This document shows positions 1 to 5,873 of a DNA stretch of 13,282 nt, piece after piece (position 1 is the first letter of the stretch; the number at the start of each line of letters is the position of its first letter). Position numbers and translations under genes: made by a program. The notes beneath the pieces are model-generated. The model made no database searches and was not told where the DNA came from. It saw only the letters and a program-made list of their open reading frames with translations. The DNA comes from Pseudomonadota bacterium (GTDB taxonomy: Bacteria > Myxococcota > UBA9042 > PHBI01): assembly GCA_005772945.1 (NCBI GenBank), contig SXIE01000301.1:1-13282 (forward strand), in the 5' to 3' direction.

Positions 1-1
1 C

Positions 2-880
2 AGGGACCTCGCGCTCGATATCGAGGGGTCCGCAACAACCTCTTCGACCTTCGACGCACCTGCGCTCTCGGAAACCTCGAAGTCATTCAGGCACGGATTG
101 CCGCATGAAGTATGGACGCGCAACCCGGTCGGCGTTCTAGAAGGCGAGAAGGTCAATTACGCCGACAGCAATTTCGCAAAAAATCACACGGTGGGTCCTC
201 ACCCCGCACTCGTGTACACGGGCTGGGTATCACAGTACCAACAGCCCACGCGCGCACCCAACTGGTTCTTCTACTGGCGACAGCTGCTCGCCGGGCTCGG
301 CACGCACCGCGACTCCGCAGCGTGGGCGCGGTACTGCAACGAAGCGGCTGAGGATGAAACGGGGGCAGTCGATGCGAACTGCGGATTTTCCCATCCCGTC
401 GGCCAATATTGCGTGACTCGCCTGTCGGCGTTCGTCAACGATGGAGACCAAGATGCTCCCGAGGGGCAATTCGGCGATCCGCGATTCAGAATCGACTCGC
501 TAGCGGTCACGATGTGGCACGAATGGCAGCACGTCAGCAACATTGTCGCGTGGAGTCGCTCGGAACTCGGTAGGGCCACCAACGCAGGCAGTCCCTGCGT
601 TAGAGACAACGGACTTGGGATGGGCGACTGGAAGCTGCGACCGAGGACCGGCGGTGTCTGCATGTTTCCGCAGCCCAAAGACGACGACTGCGATGGTGTG
701 CCCAATCGCCTTGACCGAGCCGACGTCGCCGATGACCACGACGTGTTCCCTGGGCTCGCCCCGGCGACGAGTGGCGCAACGGCGTGCAGCGACTGGCGTC
801 CTCCAGCGGTGATGCCTTTGGGGTGCATGGACTGGAGTTTTCCAGGCCCGAATCACCGGACGCAGAGCCTCAAGGACTAA
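2..880 (+). CDS. Partial (5' end outside window) secreted-type protein with HEWQH motif and Asp-rich calcium-loop-like segment
   Basis: The reading frame is open from the first bases of the window, so this is the 3' part of a longer gene. A TTG at 98 lies inside the frame but has no ribosome site and need not be the start. Counting residues from that TTG, HEWQH sits at 141-145 (518-532), which fits the HExxH zinc-protease signature, with a Glu 11 residues later (E156). An Asp-rich stretch at about 195-216 (DDDCDG...DDHD) resembles thrombospondin type-3-like calcium loops. Eight Cys residues suggest an exported, disulfide-bonded protein. I do not recognise the family, and HExxH alone does not prove peptidase activity. 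Third codon positions are less GC-rich (aat, aaa, gca are frequent) than in the following genes, hinting at different ancestry. The gene ends in TAA and the next promoter begins 12 bp later. Confidence 0.6.
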   Translation, partial: RDLALDIEGSATTSSTFDAPALSETSKSFRHGLPHEVWTRNPVGVLEGEKVNYADSNFAKNHTVGPHPALVYTGWVSQYQQPTRAPNWFFYWRQLLAGLGTHRDSAAWARYCNEAAEDETGAVDANCGFSHPVGQYCVTRLSAFVNDGDQDAPEGQFGDPRFRIDSLAVTMWHEWQHVSNIVAWSRSELGRATNAGSPCVRDNGLGMGDWKLRPRTGGVCMFPQPKDDDCDGVPNRLDRADVADDHDVFPGLAPATSGATACSDWRPPAVMPLGCMDWSFPGPNHRTQSLKD

Positions 881-891
881 CCTCGCTGGCC

Positions 892-920
892 TTGGCGACC
901 GGGCCGGGCCCTGGTAATTT
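892..920 (+). promoter_or_regulatory. Predicted promoter giving a leaderless mRNA
   Basis: TTGGCG (892-897), a 17-bp spacer and TAATTT (915-920) match sigma-70-type spacing. The first base of the ATG at 927 lies 7 nt past the -10 box, where transcription would start. No Shine-Dalgarno sequence precedes the ATG. The layout matches those before 1942, 4041 (minus) and 8598. Function is inferred from sequence only. Confidence 0.5.
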
Positions 921-926
921 CCGGGC

Positions 927-1772
927 ATGGTGAAGCCCACGTCACGCACCACCGCGAAAGGACCCGCGCCCAAGGCCGCCAAGGCCAGGGCCGGAAGCGC
1001 ACAAACCCCGAAGGCGAGGCCCGCTCCGAAGACGAGCACCGCGCAAGCCGCCGCGAGCACCACGGGCGCGGGAGGCAAGCGGGCGCTGCCACCGGCGTTG
1101 GTCGCGAACGCGCGCGCGCTGCGAGAGCGGGCCGAGGCGCGGCTGCGGGCGCGCGGCGAGGCGGCGGTCGAGATCATCAAAGAGAAGATGCAGGACGTGG
1201 CCGAGAACGTCCTCGACATGGGGGCGGCGGCCGCCGAGCTCACGGTCCCGGGGGTGCCCGAGGCGATGGGGCATAAGAACTTCGAGGCGCTCTGCGAGGC
1301 GGAGCTCGGGGTTCATCCGCAGACGGTTCGGCGCTGGTGCGCGCTGGCGGCGAAGCTCAAGCGGCAGTTCGTCTTGTCGGTGGGCCTCGCGCGGGCCGAG
1401 GTGCTGATGGAGCTCTGCGACGCCACGCCGGCCGACGATGTGCCCGAGGATCTGGTCGACGCCACGCTGACCTTGCCAAGCGGCGAGCAGGTGGTCGTCG
1501 CTCGCGCGAGCAACGAGCAGCTGGCCGCGGCGGCCAAGGCTTTTCGGCAGGCGCGCCGCGATACCAAGGACACGCCGGGACGCGGCTTCTCGACCACGCC
1601 GGCGGAGCGCAAGGCACACGCGGCGATCGCCACGCGCATGAAGAAGGTGCCGGCGCACGCACACGCCAGCACGCGGCTCGTGGCGCAGCGCGATGGGGAC
1701 GGCGCCAAGGTCGTGCTCGAGGTGCGCTTGCCCGCCTGGGACGCGACGATCGCGCTGCTCGCCAAGCGCTGA
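927..1772 (+). CDS. Lys/Ala/Pro-rich basic protein with possible helix-turn-helix, unknown function
   Basis: A 281-residue protein. Residues 1-60 are a low-complexity Lys/Ala/Pro/Thr tail resembling histone H1-like or other nucleic-acid-binding tails. Residues 60-100 are strongly helical and charged. Residues about 118-150 (..CEAELGVHPQTVRRWCALAAKL..) read like a helix-turn-helix with a Trp/Arg-rich second helix. Residues 165-215 are helical and acidic-to-basic, and the C-terminus (about 247-281) alternates like a small beta unit. There is no signal peptide or membrane segment, so it should be cytoplasmic. The ATG at 927 is favoured because a -10-like box ends 6 nt before it. It precedes a nested palindrome and the MNT-HEPN operon, and a DNA-binding role there is conceivable but unproven. 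I cannot assign a family. Confidence 0.75.
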   Translation: MVKPTSRTTAKGPAPKAAKARAGSAQTPKARPAPKTSTAQAAASTTGAGGKRALPPALVANARALRERAEARLRARGEAAVEIIKEKMQDVAENVLDMGAAAAELTVPGVPEAMGHKNFEALCEAELGVHPQTVRRWCALAAKLKRQFVLSVGLARAEVLMELCDATPADDVPEDLVDATLTLPSGEQVVVARASNEQLAAAAKAFRQARRDTKDTPGRGFSTTPAERKAHAAIATRMKKVPAHAHASTRLVAQRDGDGAKVVLEVRLPAWDATIALLAKR

Positions 1773-1810
1773 GGGGGTCCATCGTGGCGCCTGCCGAGGG
1801 CGGCCCGACG

Positions 1811-1869
1811 TTCACTTTTGGACTAAACGTCTTTAGTCTTGGACTAAACGCGTTTAGTCCAAAAGTGAA
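1811..1869. repeat. Nested palindrome: 19-bp perfect inverted repeat enclosing four copies of GACTAAA/TTTAGTC
   Basis: Arms at 1811-1829 and 1851-1869 are perfect reverse complements (19 bp) around a 21-nt centre. Inside are a perfect 20-bp palindrome (1841-1860) and a second dyad (1821-1827 with 1832-1838, spacer cgtc). The heptamer GACTAAA or its complement therefore occurs four times (1821, 1832, 1842, 1853). The two inner dyads are centred at 1829.5 and 1850.5, 21 bp or two helical turns apart. The AT-rich arms stand out in very GC-rich surroundings. It lies 39 bp after the stop of the 927-1772 gene and about 37 bp before the putative -35 of the MNT-HEPN operon. An operator for a dimeric or tetrameric regulator fits best. 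It is less likely a terminator, since no T-run follows. Confidence 0.8.
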
Positions 1870-1905
1870 CCGGCCGAGGCGACAGGCCGGGGTCTGCGGC
1901 GCCTT

Positions 1906-1935
1906 CTGGCCATGCACGTGCGAACCCGGTAATCT
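1906..1935 (+). promoter_or_regulatory. Predicted leaderless promoter of the MNT-HEPN operon
   Basis: The -10-like TAATCT (1930-1935) ends 6 nt before the GTG at 1942. The -35-like CTGGCC (1906-1911, 18-bp spacer), or TGGCCA one base later with 17 bp, is weaker. The GGTAAT(T/C)T block and the distance to the start codon match those before 927. This supports GTG 1942 over the next in-frame GTG at 1951. Confidence 0.42.
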
Positions 1936-1941
1936 CGGTGC

Positions 1942-2343
1942 GTGCATCCGGTGACACCCCAGGAGGCCTTCCGTACCCTGGTCGCGCGCTATGAACGGCG
2001 CGAGGCCGAGGCCCGGGTGCGCGCAGAGGGGCTGCGGGCGGCGGTGTACAAGTCGGTTCCGACGCTTGCGGCGGCGGCCTGTGCATCCGAGGTCTGGCTG
2101 TTCGGGTCGCTCGTCGGGCCACCCGAGTGGGCCGAGCCGCATGAGCACAGCGACATCGATCTCGCGGTGGCCGGACTCGACGCGGCGGCGTTCGGGCGCC
2201 TCGCGGGCGACCTCTTCGCCGCGCTGCCGGTGCCGGCGGACATCGTTCACCTCGAGCGCGCTGACGCGACCCTGCAGGGCCGGATCCTCTCCCACGGCGA
2301 GCGCGTCTATGCGCGCGCGGCGGACGCGGAGTCCACGCCATGA
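1942..2343 (+). CDS. mntA: MNT-type minimal nucleotidyltransferase, antitoxin of an MNT-HEPN module
   Basis: A 133-residue polymerase-beta-fold nucleotidyltransferase. G55-S56 followed by D71-I-D73 forms the GSxnDxD metal/nucleotide site, and D100 (..PADIVHLE..) is the expected third carboxylate. The C-terminal ILSHGERVY matches the family's usual ending. In characterised MntA-HepT pairs (Shewanella) the nucleotidyltransferase silences the HEPN RNase by adding AMP units to its active-site Tyr. That role is inferred here from the motifs and the partner gene. The spacing between GS and DxD is 14 residues, while the textbook motif has 10, so the loop carries a Pro/Glu/His-rich insertion. Start is GTG 1942, without a Shine-Dalgarno site. 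The stop overlaps the next ATG (ATGA). Confidence 0.85.
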   Translation: MHPVTPQEAFRTLVARYERREAEARVRAEGLRAAVYKSVPTLAAAACASEVWLFGSLVGPPEWAEPHEHSDIDLAVAGLDAAAFGRLAGDLFAALPVPADIVHLERADATLQGRILSHGERVYARAADAESTP

Positions 2344-2849
2344 ATGCCGAGGCACGCGCGACGCGTGCGGTCGCGAGGTTGCTCGCGGAGATCCGACTCG
2401 ATGTGGCGGTGATGGACGAGCGGACGGCGCGGCTCGCGGTGGCACCGGCGCTCGTGGGGCCGCGCACGGGCGAGGTGGTCCCGGGGGCGTTCGACGCCTA
2501 CGTCGCCCATGAGATCGAACGTTGGTACTCGGCGCTGGAGGCGATCGGAGAGCGGGTGGCACGTGGCCTCGACGACGAGATCCCGAGCGGCTCGGGCTGG
2601 CATCGCGAGCTCCTCGAGCGCATGACGCTGACCATCCCGGGGTTTCGGCCGGCGCTCATCGACACGGCGGATCTGGCGGAGCTGACGCGCACGCTGTCGC
2701 TTCGCCATTTCCTGCGCCACGCGTACCGGGTCGAGCTCGATCCCGAGGAGCTCGAGCGGCACCGCGCACGCGTCCTCGCGTTGCACCCTCGCGTGCGGGC
2801 GACGCTGGACGCGTTCATGACGTTCCTCGAGGCGATGACGGCCGAGTGA
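2340..2849 (+). CDS. hepT: HEPN-domain HepT-like RNase toxin
   Basis: A 169-residue all-helical protein. R122-HFLR-H127-A-Y129 exactly fits the RX4HXY HEPN RNase motif, with Arg and His as the catalytic pair and Tyr as the residue modified by MntA in studied systems. The middle (..EIERWYSALEAIGERV.. and ..GSGWHRELLERM..) and ..FRPALI.. resemble the longer HepT-like subfamily, which explains the length above the usual ~140 residues. The expected product is a cytoplasmic RNase that blocks growth when not neutralised. The ATG at 2340 overlaps the mntA stop by the ATGA arrangement, and CGGAG lies 8 nt upstream inside mntA, so translation is coupled. The gene ends 13 bp from the convergent Sel1 gene. 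Substrate (mRNA or tRNA) cannot be told from sequence. Confidence 0.83.
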   Translation: MNAEARATRAVARLLAEIRLDVAVMDERTARLAVAPALVGPRTGEVVPGAFDAYVAHEIERWYSALEAIGERVARGLDDEIPSGSGWHRELLERMTLTIPGFRPALIDTADLAELTRTLSLRHFLRHAYRVELDPEELERHRARVLALHPRVRATLDAFMTFLEAMTAE

Positions 2850-2862
2850 CGGCCCTCTTGCC

Positions 2863-4041
2863 CTACGGCTCGGGCGTGCAGCCCAGCGTGATCTGGCAGC
2901 GCAGGTAGTCGCAGGCCGGCTGGTGGCCGAGATGGCAGGCGTCGACGCGCGCTTTCGACGCCCGCGCTGGGTCCTTGGGGACCCCGTCGCCCGTGGCGTA
3001 GAGCTTGGCGGCATTGCTGCAACCGATGGCGCTGCGCTTCTCGCACGCCATGTCGAACATCTCGGCGGCCAGCGACGGATTGGCGGGCATGCCCTCGCCG
3101 CGAAGCAAGAGAAGTCCGGCGTCGCTGCAGGCGTCGGCGACGTACCACTCGCAGGCCTTGATGAAGAAGGCGGCCGCGGCGGCGGGGTCGCGCGGGACGC
3201 CGGCACCGTCGCGCAGGGCGCGTCCCATCCGCATGCAGCCCTTCCCCTCGTTGAGCTTGCAGGTCCGCGTGAAGAGCGCGCGGGCGCGGGCCGTATCGAC
3301 GGGGGTCCCCTCGCCGGCCTCGTGCATCTCGCCGAGGACGAGGCACGCGTCGGAATGCGCCGCGAGGTCGTGCGTGGTCTCGCAGGCCTTCGTATAGAGG
3401 GTGATGGCGCGGGCGAGATCCGCCGGGACGCCGTCGCCTTGGCGGTAGCGTTCGCCGAGCCAATGGCAGCTCTCGGCGTCGTCGAGCTCGCAGGCGCGCG
3501 TGTAGAGCTGGAGGACGCGGGCCGGGTCGCGGGGCATCAGCTCGCCGTCGGCGACGAGCTCGGCAAGGCTACGACAGCTTCCGCCATCCTTCATGTCGCA
3601 GGCCTGCTGGTAGAGGCGCGCACCTTTTTGACCGTCCTTGGGCACGCCGCGACCGTGGAGGAAATTGGCGCCCAAGGCACCGCACGAGTCGGCGTCGCCG
3701 AGGCCGCAGCCCCGCTCATGGAGCGTGTAGATCTGGATCGCGTCGCCGTCGGAGCCGGCGTAGGTGAGGGCCGCCTGGAGGCAGCCGGAGCCCCACCCCA
3801 GGTCGCAGGCCTGCAGGTAGAGTGCGCGCGCGCGCGCCGGATCCTTGGTAGTCTTCTTGACGCCGTATTCGTAATAGAAGCCGAGGGTCGCACAGTCCTC
3901 GCCGCGGCCTGCCTGACAGGTGCGCTCCAGTGCGGCGGGGCTCTCGTCCCGAAGGGTCGGCGAGGTCGCGCCGCTCGGGCAGGCGGAGCCGGCGATGGTG
4001 GACGACGCGACGAGCGCGAGCAGGGCGAGGGTTTGGCGCAT
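2863..4041 (-). CDS. Exported Sel1-repeat (Hcp-like) cysteine-rich protein, possible lipoprotein
   Basis: A 392-residue protein. Residues 1-20 form a signal peptide ending IAGSA before C21. C21 could be a lipidated Cys, though Gly at -3 makes the lipobox atypical. The rest consists of about nine to ten Sel1/TPR-like helix pairs (pattern ..A..LY..AC.......C..LG..Y..G.GVP.D.ARA). Each carries a Cys pair, nine of them spaced C-x7-C and one with a longer loop (C-x12-C). This matches Helicobacter cysteine-rich Hcp proteins, where each pair forms a disulfide that clamps one repeat; periplasmic or outer-surface location is therefore expected. Sel1 proteins usually scaffold protein contacts. ATG 4041 has no Shine-Dalgarno but a -10-like box 6 nt upstream. 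A GC-rich hairpin separates it from the preceding gene, suggesting its own transcript. Confidence 0.85.
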   Translation of the reverse strand: MRQTLALLALVASSTIAGSACPSGATSPTLRDESPAALERTCQAGRGEDCATLGFYYEYGVKKTTKDPARARALYLQACDLGWGSGCLQAALTYAGSDGDAIQIYTLHERGCGLGDADSCGALGANFLHGRGVPKDGQKGARLYQQACDMKDGGSCRSLAELVADGELMPRDPARVLQLYTRACELDDAESCHWLGERYRQGDGVPADLARAITLYTKACETTHDLAAHSDACLVLGEMHEAGEGTPVDTARARALFTRTCKLNEGKGCMRMGRALRDGAGVPRDPAAAAAFFIKACEWYVADACSDAGLLLLRGEGMPANPSLAAEMFDMACEKRSAIGCSNAAKLYATGDGVPKDPARASKARVDACHLGHQPACDYLRCQITLGCTPEP

Positions 4042-4047
4042 GCGGCA

Positions 4048-4075
4048 AGTCTACACCGACTCGGTCGACATCCAA
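4048..4075 (-). promoter_or_regulatory. Predicted leaderless promoter of the Sel1 gene
   Basis: Read on the minus strand: TTGGAT (4075-4070), a 16-bp spacer, TAGACT (4053-4048), then 6 nt and the ATG at 4041. No ribosome-binding sequence lies between, so the transcript should begin at or next to the start codon. Confidence 0.45.
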
Positions 4076-4086
4076 ACCCGGGGTCG

Positions 4087-4108
4087 GCCCCGCGCTTGGA
4101 CGCGGGGC
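4087..4108 (-). terminator. GC-rich hairpin after the 586-aa membrane protein gene
   Basis: A perfect 8-bp stem (4087-4094 with 4101-4108) with a 6-nt loop lies 4 nt beyond the stop codon of the upstream gene and 12 nt before the -35 of the Sel1 promoter. There is no U-tract directly after the stem, so intrinsic termination is plausible but not certain. Confidence 0.4.
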
Positions 4109-4112
4109 GCTG

Positions 4113-5873
4113 TCAGTCCCCCATGCCGGGCAGGAGGGACTTCAGCTCGGCGTCTTGGAGACGGAGCGTGAGGATGACGATCGCGCCGTCGATCCGCGTC
4201 TGGATCCGCTGGAGCAACGGCCCTTGCGGCAGGGCGGCGGCGGCGAGGCGCTTCTGCTCGAGGTCGCCGAGGACGTTCGTCGCGGTCAGCATGTCGGCAA
4301 AGGCCAGCTGCAGGGTCACGGCCAGGTCGTCGCCGCTCGCGCCGATCGTCACCGCCATCCCGATCGCCTGCGCAGTGGAAAGGCCGCGCGCTAGGCTCTC
4401 GAGATCGGCGGCCTGCGCCTTCTGGACCCGCAGCGCGGCGAAGAGGGCGGCCCCGGGGCGCACGCGTCGCACCATGGCCGCGAGCTCGCCGCCGGTCAGG
4501 ACGCTGTCGCCGACGCGCGCGGCGAGGAGCGCCTGGGTGTTCCCGCGACGCGCCACGGCAAAGCGACCTGGCTCGAGGATGAGGCCCTCACCGGCCGGCA
4601 GCGCCAGCCAGGGCACGGGGCTCGCGCTGGCGGTCGCGCCGTACGCGATGGCCTGTTCGCGCACCGCGTCGACGGCCGAGCTCATGCCCGCGACGATGTA
4701 GTCGTCCTCCGCCGCGCCGACGACGCCACCGGCATAGACCAGCGCGGGCGCGTCGGCGATGAGGCGGGCGCCGCCCACGACGCTGAGCGGCGGAGACTGC
4801 CCGAGACCGAGCGCCAACTGCCCATGCATCAGGGCGAGGGTGGGCGAGCGCAGGAGCTGAGCCCGGTCGAGCCCTACGACGATCCAGGTCCGCGACGGGG
4901 CAAAGGCGAGGAGGCCCGTCAACGCCTCGTCGGTCGCGCTGGGCGCGCCGGGGACGTGGCTGTCAGGCGGGAGGACGGGCAGGTCGGGAGGCACATCGGG
5001 GGGCGGGATCGGCACATCGGGGAGTTTGCCCGCGGGCACGTAGGCATCGCGCGGCACGCCACGCGTGCTCGGCGGGCGCATGCGCGGCATCGCCGGATCC
5101 GGGGGCGTCGCGCGGTACTTGGCCTCGAGCTCGGCCAGCGAGGGCGACGGCGGGAAGGGGTTGTCCATGACGGGCGCGGGCGCTTCGTAGGCGGCCCGCA
5201 GCTCCTCGAACGTGGCCATGCCGCGGCCCGGGACACGCGTCACTTTGCCGTCGGGGGTGATGGCATATTCGTCGGTCGCCAGATCGGCGGGCTTCCACTC
5301 GCGCCGCGCGACCTCGGCGATCGGCCCGCCCGCCTTCAGCGACAACTCGAGCGTGGCCGGCTTGGTGCCGTCACCGGGGCGACCACGCGCCACCCAGATG
5401 ACGACGAGCGTGACGCCCGCGACCATGAGCAGCGCGGCGACCCACCACCACCCGTTCGCGCCGCGCCTGGCCGGAAGGACCTGCGGCAACTCCTCGTAGG
5501 CTTCATCGGAGTACGCGTCGTCAGGGGTGGCTGCGGCGGGCTGAGCCTCTGGCAGGGCCGCCGGCGCCACCCTCTTCGCGGGCCGCGGCGCCGCGGCCTT
5601 CGCTGGTGTCGCGGTCCTCTTGGGCGCGGGAGCCGGCTTCGCAACCGGCACGCGCTTCTCGACCGTCGGCGACTCGTCCCAGACGACGTGCTCGTCCGGC
5701 CCGACCACCTCGGGGGCGGGCTCGGGAGCAGGCTCGGGGGCGGGCTCGGCCCCCGTCGCCGCGCCCAGCTCGGCGCGCACCTGGGCACGATAGCGTTGCT
5801 CTTCCTCGGCGCGGTGGCGGGCCTCTTCTTCGCGCCGGATCCGCTGCTTGTCCTCGGGCGAGAGCGGGCTCAT
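4113..5873 (-). CDS. Single-pass membrane protein with acidic/basic cytoplasmic head and large periplasmic domain, unknown function
   Basis: A 586-residue protein. Residues 1-36 (LSPEDKQRIRREEE...) form a charged helix of a type found at the N-terminus of various bacterial membrane proteins. Residues 42-56 are (PE/PA) repeats, and up to about 135 it is Ala/Pro/Lys-rich and disordered. Residues 142-162 (GWWWVAALLMVAGVTLVVIW) are one transmembrane helix followed by Arg, giving an N-in, C-out topology. Residues 170-320 are Pro-rich, and about 320-586 look folded (beta/alpha, ..AVTIGASGDDLAVTLQLAFAD..). I do not recognise this domain. The ATG at 5873 overlaps the TGA of the vWA gene (ATGA), with GAGGAGG 7 nt before it (5881-5887). 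Tight coupling suggests the two products act together, perhaps as a membrane complex, which is inference. Confidence 0.8.
   Translation of the reverse strand: MSPLSPEDKQRIRREEEARHRAEEEQRYRAQVRAELGAATGAEPAPEPAPEPAPEVVGPDEHVVWDESPTVEKRVPVAKPAPAPKRTATPAKAAAPRPAKRVAPAALPEAQPAAATPDDAYSDEAYEELPQVLPARRGANGWWWVAALLMVAGVTLVVIWVARGRPGDGTKPATLELSLKAGGPIAEVARREWKPADLATDEYAITPDGKVTRVPGRGMATFEELRAAYEAPAPVMDNPFPPSPSLAELEAKYRATPPDPAMPRMRPPSTRGVPRDAYVPAGKLPDVPIPPPDVPPDLPVLPPDSHVPGAPSATDEALTGLLAFAPSRTWIVVGLDRAQLLRSPTLALMHGQLALGLGQSPPLSVVGGARLIADAPALVYAGGVVGAAEDDYIVAGMSSAVDAVREQAIAYGATASASPVPWLALPAGEGLILEPGRFAVARRGNTQALLAARVGDSVLTGGELAAMVRRVRPGAALFAALRVQKAQAADLESLARGLSTAQAIGMAVTIGASGDDLAVTLQLAFADMLTATNVLGDLEQKRLAAAALPQGPLLQRIQTRIDGAIVILTLRLQDAELKSLLPGMGD

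Noticed and set aside
1811..1869. Nested palindrome as a MITE or IS end
   Set aside because: No target-site duplication or transposase remnant is visible next to it, and the symmetric half-site spacing fits a protein-binding site better.
1357..2562. 401-residue minus-strand frame over the basic protein and MNT gene
   Set aside because: It is Pro/Arg-rich and spans the nested palindrome and the operon promoter. The plus-strand MNT motifs are decisive.
2923..4701. 592-residue open frame on the plus strand
   Set aside because: It is antisense to the Sel1 gene and the 586-aa gene. It is Gly/Ala/Arg-biased, has no domain logic, and crosses the boundary of two well-supported genes. It is a GC-rich shadow.
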